A DNA stretch of 28,174 bases from Acidithiobacillus sulfuriphilus (GTDB taxonomy: Bacteria; Pseudomonadota; Gammaproteobacteria; Acidithiobacillales; Acidithiobacillaceae): NCBI RefSeq assembly GCF_003721225.1, contig NZ_RIZI01000163.1, forward strand, positions 1-28,174, given 5' to 3'. How positions within the stretch are numbered: the first letter of the stretch is position 1; each line of letters opens with the position of its first letter. This document shows positions 7,360-15,692 of this stretch, in pieces. The position numbers and the translations under genes are program-made. The notes under the pieces were generated by a model, which saw nothing but the letters and a program-made list of their open reading frames with translations, was not told the DNA's origin and did no database searches.

Positions 7360-7976
7360 CGCTGAAACCCGTGGCTCAGGGATTTGCGCCACCGCCAGTC
7401 GCGCATATACGCCGCCGCCAGGGCGGGAGCGTTCCACAGGATGAGGACGTTCTCGGCGTTATCCTTTTGCGCCGCCTTGGTGAAATTGAAACTGCCGGTC
7501 ACCACGGTCTTGCCGTCGATGATCATGACCTTGTTGTGGGCGATGCGGACCGAGCTGTCGATCCAGACCGGAATCTGATGATTGATCAGATAGGTGGCGC
7601 CGCTGTAACGCCCCGTCTCGTTGCTCTTGTCGAGAAGGACCGCCACGTCCACGCCGCGCGCCCGGGCTTGGCCCAGGGCCTGGATGATGGGCGTGGAAGT
7701 GAAACCATAGGCCTGCACCAGGATTTGCCGCCGCGCCAGATCGATGGCCCGCACGATGACCTTCGTCCCATCGCCGTTGGGCGAAAAGGCCACCGTCGCC
7801 GGGCTGTCCACCTGCATCTGGGCAGTGAGGGGCTGCGCCGACTGATCCGCTGTCCCGCCTTGCCAGCCCGCGCCCTGCCGAATCTCCCGGTGCTCTTCAT
7901 GGTGCCATGGATATTCATAGGCCTGCGCCGCCATCGGCAACGCCGCCAGCAGCATCGCCAGACACCCAATCCGCAT
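7356..7976 (-). CDS. Secreted phospholipase D-superfamily endonuclease (Nuc-like, single HKD motif)
   Basis: A 206-residue protein. Residues 1-19 (MRIGCLAMLLAALPMAAQA) are a signal peptide, so it acts in the periplasm or outside the cell. After a His-rich segment, the catalytic domain has VIVRAIDLARRQILVQAYGF (73-92), GVDVAVLLDKS (108-118) and one complete HKD motif: His147, Lys149 and Asp154 in AHNKVMIIDGKTVVTGSFNF, with Gly161-Ser162 and Asn164. One HKD per chain means the active enzyme should be a dimer, as in bacterial Nuc, which cuts DNA and RNA without sequence preference. The start at 7976 is chosen because it opens the signal peptide; the frame extends to 8084 with no signal sequence. 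It overlaps DUF423 by 4 nt and is divergent from the SDR gene. Confidence 0.88.
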   Translation of the reverse strand: MRIGCLAMLLAALPMAAQAYEYPWHHEEHREIRQGAGWQGGTADQSAQPLTAQMQVDSPATVAFSPNGDGTKVIVRAIDLARRQILVQAYGFTSTPIIQALGQARARGVDVAVLLDKSNETGRYSGATYLINHQIPVWIDSSVRIAHNKVMIIDGKTVVTGSFNFTKAAQKDNAENVLILWNAPALAAAYMRDWRWRKSLSHGFQR

Positions 7977-8077
7977 TTTCCCCACGCTCCCCTCCTCTTT
8001 TCCGTAGCGTAACATCCAGAATAACCAATCAACCAGCCCGTATGCTATATTTACGCCGAGGCTATGGGGAGACAAAG

Positions 8078-9127
8078 ATGGCAATAAAAAAGGTTTGCAT
8101 TCTCGGCGGGACCGGTTTTGTGGGCCGGCATCTGGCCGAGCGACTCAGCCAGAAAGGCTATGCGGTACATATAATTACGCGCAACCGCGAACGCTATCGG
8201 GAAAAACTGCTGGTGCTGCCCGGCGTCGATCTGATGGAGGGTGACGTCCACAACCCGATCACCCTGGAGAAACACTTTGCGGGCATGGATGCCGTCATCA
8301 ATCTCGTGGGCATCCTCAATGAACGCCACGCCGGGCGCAGCGATTATCCGCCGGAGCGCCATGGTGATTTTGACCGCAACCACATCGAACTACCCCGCCT
8401 GGTGGCCAACACCTGCGCCCAGGTAGGCGTACCGCGCCTGCTGCACATGAGCGCCCTGGGCGCCGATCCCGTCGGCCCCAGCGCCTATCTGCGCTCCAAA
8501 GGCATCGGCGAGGAAATTGTCCGGCAGTCCGGCGAGGACAGCGCCAAACTCGGCCACTTCACCTACCTCAACGGCCCCAAGCTGGTCTGGGGGCGCGGCC
8601 TCAAGGTCACCATTTTCCGGCCATCCGTGATCTTTGGCGAAGGCGACAGCTTCTTCAACCGCTTCGCGGGCCTGCTCCGCGGCATCCCCTTCGTCATGCC
8701 CCTGGCCAAAGCCCAGGCAAAAATGCAACCAGTATGGGTGGAAGACGTCGTTACCGCCTACGTCCGCTCCCTGGACAATGCCGCCACCTTTGGCCGGGCC
8801 TACGATCTCTGCGGCCCCAAGGTCTACACCCTCGGCGAACTGGTCGCCTACACCCAAAGCCTCATCGGCACCCACCGAGCCATTGTCCCCCTGCCCGATT
8901 GGCTGGCCGATCTGCAAGCCATGGCCCTGGAAAAACTCCCGGGGCAGTTGCTCACCCGCGACAATCTGCGTTCCCTTTCCGTCGACAACACCTGCGCCGC
9001 GCCAGGCTACCCGAGCATGTTCGGTATCCAGCCCAGCGCCCTGGAAGCCATCGTGCCCGGCTACCTCGGCACGGGCAGCAACAAGGCCCGGCGCATGGCC
9101 GACCTACGCCACCGGCGCCCCGGCTAG
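8078..9127 (+). CDS. NDUFA9-like NAD(P)-binding SDR protein
   Basis: A 349-residue atypical/extended short-chain dehydrogenase. The Rossmann motif is at the N-terminus (CILGGTGFVGRHLAERL, residues 7-23), followed by VINLVGILNE and the conserved LLHMSALGADPVGPSAYLRSKGIGEEIVR, where Ser and YLRSK stand for the SDR active site (Tyr-x-x-x-Lys becomes YLRSK). FRPSVIFGEGDSFFNRFA and the C-terminal YDLCGPKVYTLGELV are typical of the complex I NDUFA9 / NAD-dependent epimerase (SDR_a5) group. In bacteria such stand-alone proteins are often annotated as sugar-nucleotide epimerases, but substrate and product are not known. The start at 8078 has GGGGAG upstream; an upstream in-frame ATG at 8042 has no ribosome site. 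It is convergent with the Sel1-repeat gene. Confidence 0.85.
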   Translation: MAIKKVCILGGTGFVGRHLAERLSQKGYAVHIITRNRERYREKLLVLPGVDLMEGDVHNPITLEKHFAGMDAVINLVGILNERHAGRSDYPPERHGDFDRNHIELPRLVANTCAQVGVPRLLHMSALGADPVGPSAYLRSKGIGEEIVRQSGEDSAKLGHFTYLNGPKLVWGRGLKVTIFRPSVIFGEGDSFFNRFAGLLRGIPFVMPLAKAQAKMQPVWVEDVVTAYVRSLDNAATFGRAYDLCGPKVYTLGELVAYTQSLIGTHRAIVPLPDWLADLQAMALEKLPGQLLTRDNLRSLSVDNTCAAPGYPSMFGIQPSALEAIVPGYLGTGSNKARRMADLRHRRPG

Positions 9128-9137
9128 GGAAACACCC

Positions 9138-9173
9138 GCAGGCCGCAGCGCCTAATGCTGCGTTGCGGCCTGC
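9138..9173. terminator. Strong hairpin shared by convergent gene ends
   Basis: GCAGGCCGCA (9138-9147) and TGCGGCCTGC (9164-9173) are perfect 10-bp arms around a 16-nt loop. The right arm lies inside the last codons of the Sel1-repeat gene (encoding part of GQAATQH). It probably ends transcription from the SDR gene. No T-run follows, so an intrinsic terminator is not certain. Confidence 0.4.
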
Positions 9174-9571
9174 CCTTCCTCGCCCAGTCGGCGTAGACCT
9201 GCGGCCTCCTCCGGCGAGACTTCCGTGAGGATCGCCGCCATTCCCTGCCGGGCGCGCTCATCGCCCTGCCGCGCCGCGAGGCTGAAAAGTTCGTAGGCAT
9301 AGGGGATATTTTTGGGGATGCCCGTGCCCCCATAAAACATCAAACCCAGATTGAACTGAGCCTGGGCATCGCCCTGGTCCGCCGCCGCACCATACCATTT
9401 TGCCGCTTCCAGGTAATTTTGCGGTACGCCGGCCCCGGTAAAATACTGCACCCCCAAATTATACTGCGCCGTCACGTCACCGGCCTGCGCGCGCTCCAGA
9501 AGCGCTTTGAGCGATCCCAGACCCGCCATCGCCATGAGATCCAGAGGCCGGCCATCATCAGCAACGGACAT
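9152..9571 (-). CDS. Sel1-repeat (TPR-like) small protein
   Basis: A 139-residue protein with two clear Sel1-like repeats: AQYNLGVQYFTGAGVPQNY with EAAKWYGAAADQGD (about residues 35-70) and AQFNLGLMFYGGTGIPKN with AYELFSLAARQGDE (about 71-106). A third degenerate unit may start at ARQGMAAIL. There is no signal peptide or membrane helix, so it is probably a cytoplasmic adaptor for protein-protein contacts, the general role of Sel1 repeats. ATG at 9571 is preceded by a GGGGGGA stretch. The ~130 nt between it and opgH (9572-9700) shows no gene or clear signal. Confidence 0.82.
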   Translation of the reverse strand: MSVADDGRPLDLMAMAGLGSLKALLERAQAGDVTAQYNLGVQYFTGAGVPQNYLEAAKWYGAAADQGDAQAQFNLGLMFYGGTGIPKNIPYAYELFSLAARQGDERARQGMAAILTEVSPEEAAGLRRLGEEGQAATQH

Positions 9572-9700
9572 AGGCTATCCCCCCATCCTGCATCACTTCG
9601 TAAACAACCCTACGATTCACCCCTGCCCCCGATTATCCTAGGTTTGGCAAAACACTCCCGCCACCGGCCGCTTTTAGCGATTATGGAACAGCGCCCGGAA

Positions 9701-11758
9701 TCATGCGCCTTCGGGGAGCGCTACCCCCCAATCGGCAATGCGCTCTTCATCCGCCAGCGACCACACCGCCCGATGAAGGGCCAGCATGGAATGACGGTCG
9801 CTGAGCAGGATATTGCGCTCCCGCCCCGTCAAATGCTGTGGCCCAAGCGCCAATGCCTTGTGGCAAAGGGCCGCGGCCTTGGGCCACACCCCGGGGCGAT
9901 TGCGCTGCAGAGCCGCGTGGATGGCATTGAGCTGCGGATCCACCACCACCTGCACAAAAGGATCACCCGTAAATTGGGGCAGATCCACCAGGCGACCCTG
10001 CGCCAAACCCTGAAGTTCCAAGGGCGGACAATATTCTTCGGGAATGACAAAAAGCCCGCGCGCTCGTGCCGCGCGACCCAATGACGCGCGGCTCGTCAAG
10101 ACGGCCAACGGGACTGCCGCCGACAACCCCAGCAAGATGGGCAGCAACCAGCCGAAATGCCAGCCCCCCAGCAAAGGATACAGTAGCGCCGCCAAAATAA
10201 GGCCCATGGCGGAACACCATCCAAAGCTGCCCAGGGCATCTCCCCAGGAGGTGGCCTGATCGCCGCGCACCTGCGCGCCCCAGCGCACACTTCTACCCAG
10301 CAACGCCTGAATGACGAACTGACTGTGGAAAACCATGCGGATGGGCGCCATGAGAACGGAAAAGAGTGTTTCCAGAAGCACACTCCAGCCCAGGCGCCAC
10401 AATCCGCCATACCGCACGGCAAGGTCCCGTTGCCAAAACACCCAGAATATCGCCATGAACTTGGGCGCCAGCAACAGCGTGGCCGTAATCCCGAAAATCC
10501 ACAAGGGCAGAGGCTCAACGGTCCAAGCATTATCCAGCGCCACCCCGCCCAGGCCAAGGGGGCTTTGCCAATGCCAGGCAGCGACCCCCCCCAACAACAA
10601 GAACAACCCCCAGAGCGGCGCCGCCAGGAAAGACATGGCGCCATTGACGAAGAGGAAGCGATGCGCCGAACGCAGGCCCTCACTGCTCAACAGCCGCAGA
10701 TGCTGGAGGTTCCCCTGCGCCCAGCGTCGATCGCGTTTCAAGTCATCAATCAGGGTAGGCGGCACTTCTTCATAGCTGCCCTCCAGTCCCGGGACGAACC
10801 ACACCTCCCAACCGCCCTTCGCCATTAACGCCGCTTCCACAAAATCGTGGCTCAGCAAGGCGCCACCCAAAGGCGGACGTCCCGGCAACACCGGCAGCGC
10901 ACAATGCTGAACAAAAGGCGCCGTGCGCAGGATGGCATTATGACCGATGTAATGACCGTCGCCCAACTGCCAGAAACGCAAGCCCGTACTGAACAAGGGA
11001 CCATAGAGACGATGCGCAAACTGTTGCAGCCGCGCATAGAGCGTCTCCCGATTCACCGCCAGCGGCTGCGTCTGGATGATACCCACCTGGGGATTACCTT
11101 CCATCATCTCCAGCAAACGCAGCAAGGTCTCGCCGCGCATGACGCTATCCGCGTCCAGCACCACCATGTATTCGTAATCCTTGCCCCAGCGCCGGCAGAA
11201 ATCCGCGACATTCCCGCTTTTCGCCTTGTTGTTGACCGGCCGCCGCCGATAATGAATGCGCCCGAATCCTTGCAACGCCTTGCACAAAGCCGACCAGGCC
11301 ATTTCTTCCTTGAGCCAGACCGCCGGATCACGGGTATCGCTGAGCAGGAAAAATTCAAAATGCGACAATGCCCCGGCCAGTGCCAGAGAACGATAGGTAG
11401 CCTGCAAACCCGCCGCCACCCGTTCGACCTCCTCATTATAAATGGGCATGAGAATGGCTGTTTTGACCTGCGGTCGCGGTTGTACCAGGCGCTGCTCGGG
11501 ACTGCCGGGTGTCTTATGACTGCCGCCACGCAAGAGCAGCACAAAACCCACCAAGGCGGTCCAAAACCCCGCCGATATCCATGCGAACAGCAAAACGAAA
11601 ATGATCAGCGTGGGTATTTCCAGCCATAACGGCAAACGTTGCGCGAAGGCCTGGTCCAGCAGCACGCCCGCCGCGCAGGCTGGCAGCACGATCAACGCCG
11701 TCAGCCAGGCACGGCGCGATCGGGCGATGGATTCCCAGGCGGGGCGCACGTTCACCAT
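9701..11758 (-). CDS. opgH: Glucan biosynthesis glucosyltransferase H, catalytic membrane part
   Basis: A 685-residue inner-membrane glycosyltransferase that polymerises beta-1,2 glucose from UDP-glucose for osmoregulated periplasmic glucans. Two N-terminal membrane helices (~18-38 and ~48-76) precede the GT-2 domain: AILMPIYNEEVERV (101-114), SDTRDPAVW, LDADS (201-205, the DxD), GHNAILRT, LLSHDFVEAALM (301-312) and the RRW motif (RDRRWAQGN, 342-350). Several helices follow (360-620). ATG at 11758 lies 2 nt after the upstream gene's stop; the longer frame to 11968 runs through that gene. The protein is ~160 residues shorter than E. coli OpgH (847) and lacks its cytoplasmic N-terminal region; the preceding ORF may supply it. 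Confidence 0.93.
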   Translation of the reverse strand: MVNVRPAWESIARSRRAWLTALIVLPACAAGVLLDQAFAQRLPLWLEIPTLIIFVLLFAWISAGFWTALVGFVLLLRGGSHKTPGSPEQRLVQPRPQVKTAILMPIYNEEVERVAAGLQATYRSLALAGALSHFEFFLLSDTRDPAVWLKEEMAWSALCKALQGFGRIHYRRRPVNNKAKSGNVADFCRRWGKDYEYMVVLDADSVMRGETLLRLLEMMEGNPQVGIIQTQPLAVNRETLYARLQQFAHRLYGPLFSTGLRFWQLGDGHYIGHNAILRTAPFVQHCALPVLPGRPPLGGALLSHDFVEAALMAKGGWEVWFVPGLEGSYEEVPPTLIDDLKRDRRWAQGNLQHLRLLSSEGLRSAHRFLFVNGAMSFLAAPLWGLFLLLGGVAAWHWQSPLGLGGVALDNAWTVEPLPLWIFGITATLLLAPKFMAIFWVFWQRDLAVRYGGLWRLGWSVLLETLFSVLMAPIRMVFHSQFVIQALLGRSVRWGAQVRGDQATSWGDALGSFGWCSAMGLILAALLYPLLGGWHFGWLLPILLGLSAAVPLAVLTSRASLGRAARARGLFVIPEEYCPPLELQGLAQGRLVDLPQFTGDPFVQVVVDPQLNAIHAALQRNRPGVWPKAAALCHKALALGPQHLTGRERNILLSDRHSMLALHRAVWSLADEERIADWGVALPEGA

Positions 11759-11760
11759 GG

Positions 11761-12243
11761 TCAGTATTCGCCCTGCAAGGCGCGCCGCACTGCCGCCGTA
11801 TGCCGGCGAAAGGCCAGGAGATCCAGGAAACGCAGGCAGGCCGCCCAAAGGGAGCGGTTCAGGGGACGAGACGCCATGGGCTGCCGCAACAGTGGTGGTT
11901 GCATCTGCCGTTGTAGCCAGCGGGCGCGCTTTTCGCCCTCCTCCCGCTGGCCCTCCATGCCAGCCCAAAGATCCAGACGCCCATCCATCTCATCGCCATC
12001 GGCCAGGGTCGCCAGCGCCGTCTGCACGGTAGCAAAAGCCAGACCATAAAGCGCCTCCTTTTCTGCCGGGGCATTCATCCGCGCCAGTACTTGGCCGCGG
12101 ATCCAGAGGCGCTGGGCGTCGCTCAATTGCAAACGGGCCAGATAATGCTCGATCCGCCTGATGACCGGCGCGTTCTTTTCAACGACGAAAATGTCGTGAT
12201 GCAAATCCGGGTTCACGCTATAAGTCGAGTCGTCCTTGAACAT
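11761..12243 (-). CDS. Small protein between opgG and opgH, possible split-off N-terminal region of OpgH
   Basis: A 160-residue cytoplasmic-looking protein, starting MFKDDSTYSVNPD with a GGAGT ribosome site in the end of the opgG region, 5 nt from the opgG stop, and ending 2 nt before opgH. It has no signal peptide or membrane helix. Seen: an acidic N-terminus, a helical middle (RIEHYLARLQLSDAQRLWIR) and a basic C-terminus (RFLDLLAFRRHTAAVRRAL). I recognise no catalytic domain. Its length plus that of OpgH (160 + 685 = 845) nearly equals E. coli OpgH (847), and its basic tail resembles in character the stretch just before the first OpgH membrane helix. I infer it may be the detached regulatory N-terminal region; an unrelated OPG accessory protein is the alternative. 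Confidence 0.7.
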   Translation of the reverse strand: MFKDDSTYSVNPDLHHDIFVVEKNAPVIRRIEHYLARLQLSDAQRLWIRGQVLARMNAPAEKEALYGLAFATVQTALATLADGDEMDGRLDLWAGMEGQREEGEKRARWLQRQMQPPLLRQPMASRPLNRSLWAACLRFLDLLAFRRHTAAVRRALQGEY

Positions 12244-12248
12244 GATGT

Positions 12249-13799
12249 CTACTCCTTCGCTGCATGTAACAAATAGGTCCAGGTATCCGTCATCGCCTGG
12301 CCCTTCAGAGCGAGATAACAGCGGACATTGGCTGGCTGCCCGGAAACCGGGAGAATGTCGGCGATTACTCGCCAAAAATGCCTGGCGCCATCCCACTCGA
12401 TTTTCTGCTTCAAGACCTTCGCGCCGTGGTCCACGCTGATGATAGCGTCTACCGGGGCAGATCCAGGCAACTGCGCCAAGGCGCCACCGGCAAAATCAAT
12501 GACCATCGTCCTTGATCCCGGTACCTTGCCATCACCCAGATAGGTAGCTACCGGATGTCCATTGGGAATGAGGTCGGCATTATCCAGAAAGAACCTGAGC
12601 TGATACGCAAAATGAAAAGCCTCCCCCGGCGCGGGTTGCTGGGCTGGCACCCAAAATGCGTCAATATTGTCCATGTCCCGATTATTGGTGGGCAACTCCA
12701 CCAGTTTGACATGACCTTTCCCCCAGTCGCCGATGGGCTCCACCCAAACGCTGGGCCGTAATTGGTATTGCGTGTTCAACCCTTCGTAGGCGGAAAATTG
12801 CCGGTCCTGCTGAATCAGGCCGAACCCCTGGGGACGATCCATGGCATAAGTAGTGGCCTGGATGTGGAGCGGATTATCCAGGGGCCGCGTGATCCACTCG
12901 CCATCGCCGTTCGCCATCACCAGATCACTGGAATCATGCTGCTGGGGATGCCAATCGCCGGCCACTGGCCCACGCCCCTTGCCATGCCAATACATACTGG
13001 TCAAGGGCGCAATTTCCAGCACCTGCACGGGGTTGCGCAGGTAGATGGTCGCCTCCACCTGCACCGTGACCGCCTTGCCGGGATGGATGGTAAAGCGGTA
13101 GGCCCCCGTCACCACCGAGCTGTCCAGAAGCGCATAAACCACGCTGTCCGTCGCGCCCGCCTGCGGTTGCACCAGCCAGAATTCCTTGAAATAGGGGAAT
13201 ATTTCTCCCGATGGCAAGGCCGTATCGATACCCAGGCCACGGGCTGAGGTACCATAAATCTGCCCCGTCCCTACGGCACGGAAATAGCTCGCCCCCAAAA
13301 ATGAAATAAACTCATTGTGATGGGGCGGCGTGTTGAGCGGATACAAAAGGCGGAAACCGGCATAGCCCAGATCGGAAGGCAGATCGTTTGGGACCTCCAG
13401 GTCGCCAAAGTCAAAGTGCCGGAGCGAAAAAGGGATGGGCTGTACTTGCCCGTCCACGATGCTCCGGATCACGACCGGGCGATCGAAATAAGAGCCGGGT
13501 AGATAAAATTGGGCCTCAAAGGGCAAACCCTGCTTATGCCACAGGGGATCCACATCCTGGATCTGGGCATATTGCTCGGGCGTGAGCTTTTGCAAGGACG
13601 CCGGCACGGGCAAGGCCTGCGCCTGATAAGGCGCCTCCAGCAATGCCTTGGCCTTGGCCTCCACCTGAGCGAAGCCAAAGGAGCCTGCAAAGGCAGGTGT
13701 CGCCACCACCCAGAAAGCTAGGCCAAGGCAAGCGGATTGGACCAGGAACCGGAGATGGCGAGTTGATAAGATGGCGCGTTCATGCTTCATGCCAGTCAT
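12249..13799 (-). CDS. opgG: Periplasmic glucan biosynthesis protein OpgG
   Basis: A 516-residue exported protein. Residues 1-38 form a signal peptide (basic start, LGLAFWVVATPAFA ending). The mature part begins GSFGFAQVEAKAKALLEAPY, the standard OpgG/OpgD opening, and continues with DVDPLWHKQGLPFEAQFYLPG, FLGASYFRAVG with GTSARGLGIDT, and RPSVWVEPIGDWGKGHVKLVE. Those stretches make up the beta-sandwich and cleft of this family. OpgG works in the periplasm on the glucan backbone made by OpgH (family literature describes branching or beta-1,2-glucanase activity). A second ATG at 13790 is also possible; neither has a strong ribosome site. It heads an operon with the 160-aa ORF and opgH. The upstream DNA is AT-rich, as expected for its promoter. 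Confidence 0.94.
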   Translation of the reverse strand: MTGMKHERAILSTRHLRFLVQSACLGLAFWVVATPAFAGSFGFAQVEAKAKALLEAPYQAQALPVPASLQKLTPEQYAQIQDVDPLWHKQGLPFEAQFYLPGSYFDRPVVIRSIVDGQVQPIPFSLRHFDFGDLEVPNDLPSDLGYAGFRLLYPLNTPPHHNEFISFLGASYFRAVGTGQIYGTSARGLGIDTALPSGEIFPYFKEFWLVQPQAGATDSVVYALLDSSVVTGAYRFTIHPGKAVTVQVEATIYLRNPVQVLEIAPLTSMYWHGKGRGPVAGDWHPQQHDSSDLVMANGDGEWITRPLDNPLHIQATTYAMDRPQGFGLIQQDRQFSAYEGLNTQYQLRPSVWVEPIGDWGKGHVKLVELPTNNRDMDNIDAFWVPAQQPAPGEAFHFAYQLRFFLDNADLIPNGHPVATYLGDGKVPGSRTMVIDFAGGALAQLPGSAPVDAIISVDHGAKVLKQKIEWDGARHFWRVIADILPVSGQPANVRCYLALKGQAMTDTWTYLLHAAKE

Positions 13800-14276
13800 A
13801 AAGCAATATTCATACCATTAGTTATCATATTGTTTTATAATGATATTCTTTGCGGAGCAGCGGGATATTGTCGCCGTCACCCGACGCATATCCGCCATCA
13901 GGCCAGAGAGCCATGAAGAATTCTTTGCCGGACCTCCAGTAAATTCTGGAAAAACATTACAACATATTGTTTATTTGCATTTATTAGAATCTACAAAAAA
14001 TGCTTATGAAGGACAATATCAGACTTTTCCCCTAGAATGATGAACGATGACCGTCGCCAATCAACAACAATGCGCCACAAGAAATGGAGATAACGCAAAG
14101 CCTTATGAAGAACCTCCGCCAGCTTCCGAACTACCCGCCACGCGCCAACGCCCCCAAAATCCATAAAGCGAATCTATAGATCCATCGCAAACCCTACAGG
14201 GCGCGGCGCAACGGGACGTTGTAAGCTTCGCGCATCGTTTACTTGCCAGCCGGATTTTCGCAAAAGGTGCAGACTG
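13800..14276. other. AT-rich divergent intergenic region between opgG and lpd
   Basis: This 477-nt stretch is clearly richer in A/T than its surroundings in 13800-14040, suggesting promoters or foreign DNA. It holds a short dyad, TATCAT (13823-13828) and ATGATA (13840-13845), in an AT-rich block just upstream of opgG. A 66-codon plus-strand frame (13840-14040) has no ribosome site and no recognisable domain, so I do not call it. Positions 14040-14270 show no gene or strong signal. Confidence 0.5.
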
Positions 14277-15692
14277 ATGAATACAACCCCATTTGACCTC
14301 ACGATCATAGGCAGCGGCCCGGGCGGTTATCGCGCAGCGGTACTGGCCACCCTCCGCGGTCAGAAGGTAGCCATCATTGAGCGCGCCACCTGGGGAGGAA
14401 CTTGCCTCAACCGCGGTTGTGTGCCCAAGAAAGACTGGCATGAAACGGCGAAATGGATCGAACAGAGCCGCCATTTCCGCCAACGCGGCGTCGTTGGCGG
14501 CCCCTTAGGCGGAGACATGGACCAAGCCTGGCTCCACCAGCGCAAGGTGGTGGATACCGTGCGCAAAAATTATATCGACTATCTCAAGCGCTTGGGCGTG
14601 CAGATGTTCAACGGCCACGGCCGGTTCAGCGATGCCCAGCACATCCGGATCAGCGGCGCTGCGGGCACCCGGGAGATCAGCACCCGGCACAGCATCATCG
14701 CTACCGGATCCGCTCCCCTTCTCCCCGACCCCATTGCACCGGTGCCGGGCCGCATTCTCACCAGCGACATGCTTTTTGATGATGGCGTGCCCGTGGGGCA
14801 ACGGGTCTTGCTGATAGGCGGCGGCGTCATCGGCACCGAGTTCGCCTACATCTTTTCCATGCTCGGCAAAGACGTGAACTGGGTAATCCACTCCCCTGCC
14901 CTGGCCCACACCTTCTACTCCCCCCAGGCCAAGGATACCCTGCGCGAGGCCATGGAAGCCCTGGACATCCGTCCGCACGCCAATTTTCCGTTGACGCGCA
15001 TGGAAGCCGTTGGCGGGGGGGTAAGGGCGTTCTCCAGTGATGGCGGCATGTTAGAGGCCGACTGGGCCCTCCTGGCCACCGGCCGCAAGCCCTTCACGGA
15101 CGATCTGGGGCTGGAAAACACCGCCATTACCCGGGACGAAAACGGTTTCGTCCAGGTCAATGGCTACCTGGAAACGGCGGAGGCGGGCATTTATGCCATT
15201 GGCGACGTAATCGGACCGCTCATGAATGCCAACCAGGCCTTGGCCGACGCCACCCTGGCCGTCAACAACATCGTGTCCGCCAGCCCCAAGGGCCGCGACC
15301 CTTTGTGGGTGCCGGAGCTCATCTATTCGGCGGTGGAACTGGCGCGCATCGGCATGAATGACGATCAGGCAGAGGACGAAGGCTTTGAGCCCGCCGTCGG
15401 TTTTGCCGCCTTCGAGACCTCCCCCCGCGCCCTCGGCCAGGATGACAGCCGGGGCTTTGTCCGTCTCCTGGCGGACATGGATAGCGGCGCGCTGCTGGGA
15501 GGCGAGGTGGTAGGCCGGGAAGCAGGGGAACTCGTCCACCTGCTCTCACTTTCCACGGATCGGGAACAGTTCCTGCGCCAGATCGCCCAAGCCCGCTTCA
15601 ACCACCCGGCGCGGGCCGAAGAGCTGCTCAACGCCACGGAAACCCTGGCGGCACGCTGGGGCCTGCAGGCGCAGGTCTTCGGGGAAGACTAG
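14277..15692 (+). CDS. lpd: Dihydrolipoamide dehydrogenase-family flavoprotein
   Basis: A 471-residue pyridine nucleotide-disulfide oxidoreductase. The FAD site is DLTIIGSGPGGYRAAVLA (7-24); the redox-active disulfide is Cys43/Cys48 in GGTCLNRGCVPKK; the NAD site is VLLIGGGVIGTEFA; the second FAD motif is GIYAIGDVIG. In the dimerisation domain His443 and Glu448 (FNHPARAE) supply the catalytic His-Glu pair. Family role: reoxidises dihydrolipoyl groups of 2-oxoacid dehydrogenases, the glycine system or lipoate-binding proteins with NAD+. Unusually, no partner gene lies next to it, and GCVPKK is closer to the glutathione/mercuric reductase version than to the common GCIPSK. It ends tail-to-tail with a CopD-like gene, sharing the tetranucleotide CTAG as both stop codons. 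Substrate assignment is therefore only moderately firm. Confidence 0.85.
   Translation: MNTTPFDLTIIGSGPGGYRAAVLATLRGQKVAIIERATWGGTCLNRGCVPKKDWHETAKWIEQSRHFRQRGVVGGPLGGDMDQAWLHQRKVVDTVRKNYIDYLKRLGVQMFNGHGRFSDAQHIRISGAAGTREISTRHSIIATGSAPLLPDPIAPVPGRILTSDMLFDDGVPVGQRVLLIGGGVIGTEFAYIFSMLGKDVNWVIHSPALAHTFYSPQAKDTLREAMEALDIRPHANFPLTRMEAVGGGVRAFSSDGGMLEADWALLATGRKPFTDDLGLENTAITRDENGFVQVNGYLETAEAGIYAIGDVIGPLMNANQALADATLAVNNIVSASPKGRDPLWVPELIYSAVELARIGMNDDQAEDEGFEPAVGFAAFETSPRALGQDDSRGFVRLLADMDSGALLGGEVVGREAGELVHLLSLSTDREQFLRQIAQARFNHPARAEELLNATETLAARWGLQAQVFGED

Noticed and set aside
11764..11968. Extended N-terminus of OpgH
   Set aside because: The extension lies entirely inside the upstream 160-aa gene in another frame and is Gly/Pro/Ala-rich; ATG at 11758 directly follows that gene's stop.
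13840..14040. A 66-codon plus-strand frame in the opgG-lpd intergenic region
   Set aside because: No ribosome site, no recognisable motif, and it overlaps the AT-rich area expected to hold the opgG promoter.
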